Shown here piece after piece: positions 1 to 5,225 of a stretch of 5,415 bases of DNA. The translations under genes and the position numbers were made by a program. The stretch's first letter is position 1. Each line of letters starts with the position of its first letter. Source of the DNA: Firmicutes bacterium AF25-13AC (lineage in GTDB: Bacteria > Bacillota > Clostridia > Lachnospirales > Lachnospiraceae); the NCBI GenBank assembly GCA_003478935.1, contig QUFP01000082.1, positions 1-5,415 on the forward strand, given 5' to 3'. Below the pieces are notes generated by a model. That model worked only from the letters and a program-made list of their open reading frames with translations. It had not been told where the DNA came from and ran no database searches.

Positions 1-110
1 GTATACTCTTTTTTTGCTGCTTTGCCTCATAAATAGCTTTTTTGGTACTTTTGAAAAAACTCAATTACAAATCGAACATTTTCTCGAACATCTAGCTAAA
101 TGGCATTGCT
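1..110 (+). mobile_element. 3' terminal segment of an IS4-family insertion sequence (body outside window)
   Basis: This stretch is about 94% identical by eye to 4908-5015, where the same sequence lies just downstream of an IS4-type transposase remnant. The match stops abruptly after GGCATTGCT (102-110), which I take as the outer tip of the element. The two copies differ by a few substitutions and two single-base gaps. The copy begins at or before the window edge, so the transposase should lie to the left. The orientation (+) is inherited from the right-hand copy. The element end overlaps the 3' end of the minus-strand kinase gene and supplies its final codons and stop. No target-site duplication can be judged because the other end is not visible. 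Confidence 0.8.
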
Positions 111-2856
111 TTTTTTTTTCAGTTTTACAATGACTTATGCATACCCTTGAACAGTAACAGGCAATCGTATGGATCATTTTTTTTACATCCAGTGGTTTGG
201 CCAGATGTGCGTTCATACCACAGTCCAGTGCATGGCGTACATCCTCTGCAAAAGCATTAGCGGTCAGTGCGATGATGGGAATGGAAGAAGCATCCATCCT
301 GTCAAGCTTCCGGATCTGGCGTGTGGCCTCGTATCCGTCCATCAGAGGCATCATAATATCCATAAGTATTACATCAAATGTCCCCTCGGGGTGAAGGGAG
401 AAAAGTTTTACAGCTTCCCTGCCATTGGATACTGCAGTTACCACAGCACCTTCCTCTTCAAGGAGTACCTGTGCCACTTCTCTGTTTATTTCATTATCCT
501 CTGCCAACAGGATCTTTATGCCCTGAATGGAGTTTCGCTCAGATTCTGGCTCAGAAGAGATATCCGTTTCTTCTGCCTCTTCAAATGGCAAAGTGATCAC
601 AAAAGTACTTCCGATACCCGGAGTACTGGAAATCTCAATGGTACCACCCATCTGTTCAAATAGCGCTTTGGCAATGCTCATACCCAGTCCGGTGCCATGA
701 TATACACTTCGGGCATCCATATTCTCCTGAGTAAAGGGTTCAAAGATCTTCTCCAGATATTCTTTGCTGATGCCGATTCCCGTATCAGAGATCGTCCATC
801 TGCAGACCAGCTTATGATCATGGGAAGGGAGAGCATGGATCTCCGTATGGATTGCCCCATTTTCTCTGTTGTATTTGATACAGTTACTGTAAATATTCAT
901 CATGGCACGACGGAGGTGCAGAGGGCTGCCGTATACAAAGGGATGTTCGTATATCTCCGGTGCGATATGAACGGTGAAATCAATGCCGTTTTTCTGTGCC
1001 TGCATATCAATCAGCATCTGTGTCTCTTTTTCATATCTGATCAAATCAAAAGGTTCATGGTTGAGTACAAGTCCGCCCTCCTCGATCTTGGACATATCCA
1101 GTACATCATTGATAAGAGAGAGCAGATGACTGGCTGAAATGAATGCTTTTTCACGATTACTTTTCAGGAATCCGATATCATTTTCGTGCTTTTTATCAAT
1201 TTCCAGCAGACCAATGATCCCATTCAACGGCGTACGCATATCGTGGGACATACGGGAAAGAAAATTGGATTTCTCTGCATTGGCACGTTCGGCAGTATCA
1301 AGAGCTTCTTTGAGAAGCTTCTGGTGTCTGATTTCTGATTCCACCACATCGTCCACATTCAAAAATCCCAGAACAATGATACCGGAGTCTTCGTTTTTGA
1401 TAAAGCGGAACTGATAGTAATGGATACCATCTCTGTCATTTATCCGGTAATTCCCCTTGTATTCGGACTGACCGGACAAAACACTCATTACATTATCCAG
1501 TTCCAGTGATTCTTCCAGCATTGTACGGTCATCCGGATATACACGCTGCCGGATATAGTCTGAGAGGAAAAGATCATAGGGGTATGTATTGTTGTGTTTT
1601 TTGTCCGGAGCAGGGACATCGCGGTCTTCCTGCTTGATCACAGAGAGAGTTTTTTCTCTGGGATTGATCAGGTATACGTTCAGGTAGTTGCTGCTCAGTG
1701 TCTGGACAATACTTACCTGTGTCTCATAGGCTTCCTGTGTTCTGGTGACATCCTCACCGTAGAGGATTGCTTCCAGATGGTTATTGGAAGGATTGAGCAG
1801 CAGTCTTGTCATATATTTGGAAAGTCTGGTTATATTGTCATCGTAGAGACAGCGGGAAACTCTGGTGACCTCTACCTGACCGTCCTCGTAGCTTTTCATC
1901 AGGGAACTGCGGCAAAATGCGTTGATGAAATCGTTTCTGTCCTTTAATACCGGTATAAAAACAGCAATCTCTGCAATAAAATGGTCAATAGAAGCGTCAG
2001 CATCTATCTTATAGGCCAGGGCAGAAGTGCCTCCGATCTTCAGAATCTTATCATCTGTAAGGTCGAGATGAAAGTAGCCGGCAGCATGGGTAATGGATGC
2101 CAGAAGAGAGTGGAGCTGATTTTCATAGATTTTGCGTGCTGTCACATCATTGTCTTCACAGGCCACTGCAATTACGAAATCCCGATAGTCATCGGCGTTT
2201 CCGTTTCTGGCAATGAGCAGATAATAGTAATGGACAGTATCTGTGACAACCCTGAAATGGAATTTGAAAGAGGCTTCCTGAGAAAGTCTTTCCAGCAGGG
2301 TTTCATAATTCAGGTGTCTGGACACATAGGAACGCTCATCCGGATGAATATATTTCTGGATGAGAAAATTAAATGACAGATTATAGTCTGCATTATCTTT
2401 AATATCCGCAAAAGCATCAGTAAATCTGGAACGATATACGGAGATTTTCCCGGTTTCCCGGTTTACGCCATAAACAGACATGTAGTCAGAAGCAAGCAGG
2501 TTGATGGCACCCAGCAGACGGAGAGAGTTCTCACCTGTGGGAATAGACTTTGACAGGCTTTCTCCTTCGGCTACTGTGCTGAATACAAGTGCATGTCCTC
2601 TGCTACCGTCGGGCTGTACAGTCTCTACTGCATCAACTGTCTCATAAATATGACGGATCGGATCCAGGTAGGTCTTTGGCCCCTGTATCCCCAGTGCTAC
2701 AGGGCAGGGCGGGCATGGGGAATCAAGCCCCATAAGTGCCTTATAGCATTTCACTCCCGGCTGGAGATTGGGGTACAGTTGTTTGGCAGTGTCATTATAG
2801 CTTAGGATATTATAGTCTTTGTCTATGCTGTAATATCCGGATGAGTGTGTGTTCAT
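61..2856 (-). CDS. Hybrid sensor histidine kinase/response regulator (multi-PAS, HisKA-HATPase-REC)
   Basis: A 931-residue protein with no obvious membrane segment, so probably a cytoplasmic sensor that autophosphorylates and passes phosphate to its own receiver domain. In order: an N-terminal PAS-like module (about 7-95) with a cysteine motif (C37, C48, C51); PAS-like sensory modules at about 113-240, 245-372 and 380-505; a coiled linker (about 505-530); HisKA with the H-box around H538 (SHDMRTP); and HATPase_c with N-box N654/N658, G1 DTGIGIS (691-697), F-box IFEPF (704-708) and G2 GTGLGMS (721-727). A receiver domain (about 780-895) has E786/D787, phospho-acceptor D833, T865 and K887. All catalytic residues are present. 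There is no HPt domain, so a separate phosphotransfer protein would be needed. The ATG at 2856 has AGGAG at 2866-2870, nine bases upstream. The tail after about residue 900 is cysteine- and lysine-rich and not receiver-like; residues 917-931 are encoded by the IS end. The target is unknown. Confidence 0.93.
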   Translation of the reverse strand: MNTHSSGYYSIDKDYNILSYNDTAKQLYPNLQPGVKCYKALMGLDSPCPPCPVALGIQGPKTYLDPIRHIYETVDAVETVQPDGSRGHALVFSTVAEGESLSKSIPTGENSLRLLGAINLLASDYMSVYGVNRETGKISVYRSRFTDAFADIKDNADYNLSFNFLIQKYIHPDERSYVSRHLNYETLLERLSQEASFKFHFRVVTDTVHYYYLLIARNGNADDYRDFVIAVACEDNDVTARKIYENQLHSLLASITHAAGYFHLDLTDDKILKIGGTSALAYKIDADASIDHFIAEIAVFIPVLKDRNDFINAFCRSSLMKSYEDGQVEVTRVSRCLYDDNITRLSKYMTRLLLNPSNNHLEAILYGEDVTRTQEAYETQVSIVQTLSSNYLNVYLINPREKTLSVIKQEDRDVPAPDKKHNNTYPYDLFLSDYIRQRVYPDDRTMLEESLELDNVMSVLSGQSEYKGNYRINDRDGIHYYQFRFIKNEDSGIIVLGFLNVDDVVESEIRHQKLLKEALDTAERANAEKSNFLSRMSHDMRTPLNGIIGLLEIDKKHENDIGFLKSNREKAFISASHLLSLINDVLDMSKIEEGGLVLNHEPFDLIRYEKETQMLIDMQAQKNGIDFTVHIAPEIYEHPFVYGSPLHLRRAMMNIYSNCIKYNRENGAIHTEIHALPSHDHKLVCRWTISDTGIGISKEYLEKIFEPFTQENMDARSVYHGTGLGMSIAKALFEQMGGTIEISSTPGIGSTFVITLPFEEAEETDISSEPESERNSIQGIKILLAEDNEINREVAQVLLEEEGAVVTAVSNGREAVKLFSLHPEGTFDVILMDIMMPLMDGYEATRQIRKLDRMDASSIPIIALTANAFAEDVRHALDCGMNAHLAKPLDVKKMIHTIACYCSRVCISHCKTEKKKQCHLARCSRKCSICN
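148..158. repeat. 11-bp partial copy of the intergenic palindromic repeat arm
   Basis: TGAACAGTAAC here is identical to 3006-3016, the right arm of the compound inverted repeat upstream of the kinase. Here it lies inside the kinase reading frame, right after the receiver domain (codons about 900-903). An 11-base match could be chance, but its position where the conserved protein ends and an anomalous tail begins suggests that a repeat once followed the original gene. Confidence 0.35.
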
Positions 2857-2887
2857 AATTTTATACTCCTGGTGTTTAGTGCTTTAA

Positions 2888-2916
2888 AGTATACTCTTTT
2901 TACCAAAAAATAGCAA
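2888..2916 (-). promoter_or_regulatory. Sigma-A-type promoter of the hybrid kinase gene
   Basis: Read on the minus strand, a -35 box TTGCTA (2911-2916) and a -10 box TATACT (2888-2893) are separated by exactly 17 bases. The -10 matches the consensus TATAAT at five of six positions and the -35 matches TTGACA at four of six. Transcription would begin near 2881, leaving a leader of about 25 bases that contains the AGGAG ribosome binding site (2866-2870). This supports transcription of the kinase independently of the upstream cyclase gene. Confidence 0.65.
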
Positions 2917-2955
2917 TGATAATGGACGAATTTTTAAAGGTTGTACAATGTTTCG

Positions 2956-3016
2956 GTTACTGTTCACTCCGTTCTCAGTAACACGCTTCGCGGGATAGTA
3001 GCGTGTGAACAGTAAC
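2956..3016. repeat. Compound palindromic (REP/BIME-like) intergenic repeat
   Basis: Several nested inverted repeats occupy 61 bp. The outer arms GTTACTGTTCAC (2956-2967) and GTGAACAGTAAC (3005-3016) are perfect complements. An inner pair ACACGCT (2981-2987) and AGCGTGT (3000-3006) is also perfect. A third pairing joins GTTACTG (2956-2962) to CAGTAAC (2976-2982), so two alternative folds compete: one long hairpin or two short ones. It lies between the cyclase stop and the kinase promoter. From memory, similar elements are dispersed in Lachnospiraceae genomes; that is recollection, not a search result. Confidence 0.7.
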
Positions 3017-3036
3017 ATCCATAGCTCACACCACAC

Positions 3037-3066
3037 AAAAAAGCTGACAATGTGGCTTACGCAGCT
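3037..3066 (-). terminator. Possible weak rho-independent terminator after the diguanylate cyclase gene
   Basis: On the minus strand AGCTG (3062-3066) can pair with CAGCT (3042-3046) across a 15-base loop, followed directly by a run of six T (3037-3042). The stem is only five base pairs and overlaps the cyclase stop codon, so it is weak. The strong palindrome at 2956-3016 just downstream might also end transcription, but it has no T-run. Confidence 0.4.
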
Positions 3067-3853
3067 ATATTCTTGCTCTTCTATCTATGCCACTATTCTG
3101 ATAATACAATCGTTTATCTTCATACATTCGTTTTTCTGCTTCAGCAATCAAGGATGATATATTTTTATCTGATGTGTTTCCAACAGAACATCCTATAGAA
3201 ATGTGATAATATCCTTTTTCAACCTGTTTTCTTATTTGCTCAATTTTCACCCTTATCCTATCTTCCGATTCATCGGTAAGCAAAACGACAAACTCATCAC
3301 CGCCTATGCGATATGAATTCATTTCACCGAATTCATTCTGTATGGTTTTTCCTACATAGCGGAGCATCTGATCTCCCGCGGCATGTCCTTTTGTATTATT
3401 GATTTCATGAAGCCCATTCACATCTACATAAACACTTGCGATTTCACAATTTTCCAGTGATGCATAATCGTGTAACCTTTGCTCATAGGCATTACGATTT
3501 CTAAGACCTGTTAACATATCTGTTTCGCTTAATATCGCAACCTTACGGGCAAACAGTAATCTCTGGCATTTCACTTTCATTGCATAGGTACCCAGGATGG
3601 TTCCTAAAATACCAAACACTACAACATCAACAATGTCAACAAAAAGCACGGACTTGTCTTTGACCTCTATCGCTGTGAGGATAAAAAGGACAACACCAAC
3701 GCCAATACCACAAATCATTCGAAAAGGCTTGTCTGTAAAAAGTAACGGCACCGTAAGCAAAAAAGCAACAATAGCAACCGCTTGTTCCTGTGGCTGAGCG
3801 ATTACGCCTAAGATGTCGGCAAATACATATAGCATGATTTCAAAAGCATACAT
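3065..3853 (-). CDS. Membrane diguanylate cyclase (GGDEF), main open part of a 5'-disrupted gene
   Basis: This 262-residue frame encodes the membrane and catalytic part of a diguanylate cyclase, which makes c-di-GMP from two GTP. Four hydrophobic segments (about 1-20, 24-40, 44-62 and 68-92) are followed by a GGDEF domain (about 103-255) with DMLTGLRNR (112-120), D144 in VDVNGL, GHAAGD (156-161) and an intact GGDEF active site (184-188). The RxxD inhibitory site expected at 175-178 is absent (FGEM), so product inhibition at the I-site is unlikely. The ATG at 3853 lies inside a hydrophobic stretch, and the frame stays open upstream of it with hydrophobic residues (AILLFC). A good RBS and likely true N-terminus lie at 3879-4016, one base out of frame. 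Thus the 262-residue product is probably not the original protein. Function of the present allele is doubtful. Confidence 0.85.
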   Translation of the reverse strand: MYAFEIMLYVFADILGVIAQPQEQAVAIVAFLLTVPLLFTDKPFRMICGIGVGVVLFILTAIEVKDKSVLFVDIVDVVVFGILGTILGTYAMKVKCQRLLFARKVAILSETDMLTGLRNRNAYEQRLHDYASLENCEIASVYVDVNGLHEINNTKGHAAGDQMLRYVGKTIQNEFGEMNSYRIGGDEFVVLLTDESEDRIRVKIEQIRKQVEKGYYHISIGCSVGNTSDKNISSLIAEAEKRMYEDKRLYYQNSGIDRRARI

Positions 3854-3878
3854 ACAAAAAAGTAATATTGCCGGATTC

Positions 3879-4016
3879 TTATTTTTGCTTATAGGAGAAG
3901 AACAACAAACTGTTTCTGTTCTCCTCTTGCATATCTTTTTGAATCATATCATATTCCTTACCCGAAATATGATATTTCATGAATTTGCCTTTCATCCAAT
4001 CCATAAGTTTATTCAT
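3879..4016 (-). pseudogene. Detached N-terminus of the diguanylate cyclase gene
   Basis: An ATG at 4016 is preceded by GAAGGA (4025-4030) at eight bases, the best ribosome binding site near this gene. It opens a 45-residue frame starting MNKLMDWMKGKF, charged and helix-forming, then entering a hydrophobic stretch (SLLFFS, residues 36-41) before a stop at 3879-3881. That looks like the cytoplasmic lead-in to a first membrane helix. The cyclase frame is offset by one base. Family proteins that I recall have about six membrane helices before GGDEF, whereas four are seen here. A deletion of roughly two helices that also shifted the frame therefore fits best; a one-base indel is the alternative. 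If the sequence is correct, translation from the strong start aborts. Confidence 0.6.
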
Positions 4017-4067
4017 CGCAAATATCCTTCTTTGTCTTGATTTTTGTTTGTGTTGCTTTTCGCTGGA

Positions 4068-4095
4068 ATTAAAGCGTCAGCCTTCTAAATGTCAA
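4068..4095 (-). promoter_or_regulatory. Probable sigma-A promoter of the diguanylate cyclase gene
   Basis: On the minus strand a perfect -35 TTGACA (4090-4095) is followed after 16 bases by TTTAAT (4068-4073), five of six matches to the -10 consensus. The predicted start, near 4061, gives a leader of about 45 bases with the GAAGGA ribosome binding site before the ATG at 4016. It sits at or just past the point where intron-like sequence ends, so it may be the native promoter. A small hairpin, CGCT (4073-4076) with AGCG (4061-4064), overlaps the -10 region. Confidence 0.5.
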
Positions 4096-4250
4096 AATTT
4101 CGAGGCTCAATCACACTCTCTATTTCCTCGCTGTCTACGCTTAGCAACTGCCATTACTGACAACCACCCAAGACTCGCTACTGGCGGTTGGTTAGACCTT
4201 ACCGGACAGGCATTCCACCTGTTAGACTACTCGCCCTTTTCTGGGCGCAC
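4096..4250 (-). mobile_element. Truncated group II intron, 5' end and part of domain I
   Basis: Read on the minus strand, the segment opens with GTGCGCCC, the GUGYG-type 5' end of bacterial group II introns. It continues into a chain of hairpins like domain I: CGCCC with GGGCG (4246-4232), ACAGG with CCTGT (4221-4205), and CAACCGCC with GGTGGTTG (about 4191-4161). The last pairing is perfect on the minus strand only if one G-U wobble is allowed, while the plus strand would have an A-C mismatch, which supports minus-strand RNA. I recall very similar domain I sequences in Lachnospiraceae introns. No reverse transcriptase ORF and no domain V sequence follow, so this is a relic of about 155-190 nt. 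The left boundary is uncertain (about 4060-4100). Confidence 0.65.
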
Positions 4251-4284
4251 AATTCCGATTTTTCTAATTCCCAAAACTGTAATT

Positions 4285-4479
4285 TCATAAACGCATTTGC
4301 TTCTTAAACTCAAACATTCCCTCATTGCCATCACCGACAAAATCATCCGGTGTATCCGGCATAGGATGGTTTTCATTAAAAAATTCTGTAATATAAAAGC
4401 CGCAGACATTCACATAAAAATGAATGTTGCGCTTATCATTTGTTAACTGTGCCTGAATCCATCTAAGAATACTCCGCAT
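4285..4479 (-). CDS. Small hypothetical protein, possibly 5'-truncated
   Basis: A 64-residue frame from ATG 4479 to TGA 4285-4287, beginning MRSILRWIQAQ and ending in an acidic, glycine-containing stretch (DDFVGDGNEG) and a basic tail (KKQMRL). I do not recognise the family. The composition is protein-like, and the antisense strand is not plausibly coding over most of it. No convincing Shine-Dalgarno precedes the ATG. The frame stays open upstream to 4578 (with GTG at 4506 as another start), but that upstream part is antisense to transposase sequence. The visible product may therefore be the C-terminal remnant of a longer gene cut by IS-related rearrangement. The intron relic starts 34 bases past its stop. 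Confidence 0.4.
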   Translation of the reverse strand: MRSILRWIQAQLTNDKRNIHFYVNVCGFYITEFFNENHPMPDTPDDFVGDGNEGMFEFKKQMRL

Positions 4480-4500
4480 TTTAAGCCGCTTCTTAATTGT

Positions 4501-4844
4501 AAGCACCTTTGTGTCGTTCAATTTCGTGTTCTCAAAATAAAAACAGCTCCAAATACATTTGAATACATTTGAATACATTTGAATACATTATTATAAATCT
4601 TCCGTTTTCATTTGATATAAACGATATTAAAACCTGCTATCGCTTACGCTGGGGCATTGAAACTTCTTTTCGTTATTTAAAGCATGTTAATGGAATTGCA
4701 AGAAAATATTTTTGGCGTGATTCAAGAACAGAAAAAGATATCATTCACCTGATGATTAAATACGTTCATGCTGTAAAAGAAGAACTGCGCCAATTTTCAC
4801 GCCCTTTACGCGGTATTGGTGCAGTTCACTTTGCTTTTCGATAA
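4501..4844 (+). pseudogene. IS4-family DDE transposase remnant (C-terminal, frameshifted)
   Basis: The downstream frame carries the IS4-family YREK signature: in CYRLRWGIETSFRYLK (codons about 4632-4679) the spacing is Y-2-R-3-E-6-K, around the last catalytic Glu. It ends with ...RPLRGIGAVHFAFR and TAA at 4842-4844. Upstream, a second frame from about 4501 reads QFRVLKIKTAPNTFEY, which fits the beta strand that normally precedes the NLP segment. The two frames are separated by a 10-bp tandem repeat; removing two units (20 bp) joins them into one continuous reading. Between LKHVNGI and ARKYFWRD the protein also seems shortened relative to family members as I recall them, suggesting an in-frame internal deletion. 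The N-terminal catalytic aspartates are missing. The element is non-functional. Confidence 0.75.
4552..4589. repeat. 10-bp tandem repeat AATACATTTG, 3.8 copies
   Basis: Units start at 4552, 4562, 4572 and 4582; the last is cut to eight bases before the sequence diverges. The repeats lie inside the transposase reading. Because the unit is not a multiple of three, each copy shifts the frame and brings in TGA stops. A single unit plus the partial copy would give NTFEYI in frame with both flanks, so two extra units appear to have been gained. Confidence 0.9.
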
Positions 4845-4872
4845 GCCTTTTTAACCGAATATCCTCTATGTT

Positions 4873-4900
4873 ACGGACTATTTTTATTCTTTTAATCCGT
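4873..4900 (+). terminator. Possible terminator after the transposase remnant
   Basis: ACGGA (4873-4877) and TCCGT (4896-4900) can pair around an A/T-rich loop, and TTTATTT follows. The stem is short and the loop long, so this is a weak call. It lies 28 bases beyond the transposase stop. Confidence 0.3.
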
Positions 4901-4907
4901 TTATTTC

Positions 4908-5015
4908 GTATACTCTTTTTTACTGCTTTGCCTCATAAATAGCTTTTTTGGTACTTTTGAAAAAACTCAATTACAAATCAAACGTTTCTCAAACATCTAG
5001 CTAAATGGCATTGCT
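4908..5015 (+). repeat. IS outer-end segment, direct repeat of 1-110
   Basis: This 108-bp segment matches 1-110 in the same orientation, starting GTATACTC and ending GGCATTGCT. Sequences on the far side of the two copies differ (a T-run and CAG at left, AATGTTTAAATC at right), which fixes the element tip. The pair forms direct repeats bracketing about 4.8 kb that contains both signalling genes. Confidence 0.85.
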
Positions 5016-5225
5016 AATGTTTAAATCAAATCCACTATGTTTTTTTGCCGGGGACAGGCACTGGAACCAACGGGGTGTTATTCATCGCTTACGCCTAAAC
5101 TTTTTAGACTGAACTTTTTAGAGCATTATCATTTGTCGAGGCTATTATCTCAAAAAATGATACCACTGTCTACGCATCCACTATTGAGCGTTTACAAACA
5201 TGCAAAGAAAATCGGGAAAATTCGT

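Larger units (their letters stand above)
4501..5015 (+). mobile_element. Decayed IS4-family element (3' part with outer end)
   Basis: This unit contains a transposase remnant (to 4844), a non-coding tail (4845-4907) and the 108-bp terminal segment shared with 1-110. The 5' part of the element and its left inverted repeat are absent. The left limit is set where a transposase-like reading (KHLCVVQFRVLKI) begins and is approximate. The right limit is the abrupt end of the shared sequence after GGCATTGCT. Because its transposase is broken, any movement would depend on a related copy elsewhere. Confidence 0.7.

Noticed and set aside
169..2376. Long plus-strand ORFs antisense to the kinase (for example 697-1137 and 1981-2376)
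   Set aside because: They mirror a strongly supported kinase frame with every catalytic motif intact, and their translations show no domain-like features.
2889..2901. 13-bp identity (GTATACTCTTTTT) between the kinase promoter region and the start of the IS-end repeat
   Set aside because: The match is short, A/T-rich and does not extend either way; it is most simply explained by the -10 box plus a T-run.
3065..4016. Cyclase and kinase as one operon
   Set aside because: A gap of 208 bp holds a palindrome, a possible terminator and a well-spaced promoter for the kinase.
3979..4290. Plus-strand ORF of 103 codons
   Set aside because: It runs antisense to the cyclase N-terminus and the intron domain I hairpins; its text reflects structured RNA rather than a protein.
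5041..5075. GGGGACAGGCACTGG as part of a dispersed repeat family
   Set aside because: It looks familiar from clostridial intergenic sequence, but only one copy and no inverted partner are present here, so it cannot be supported.
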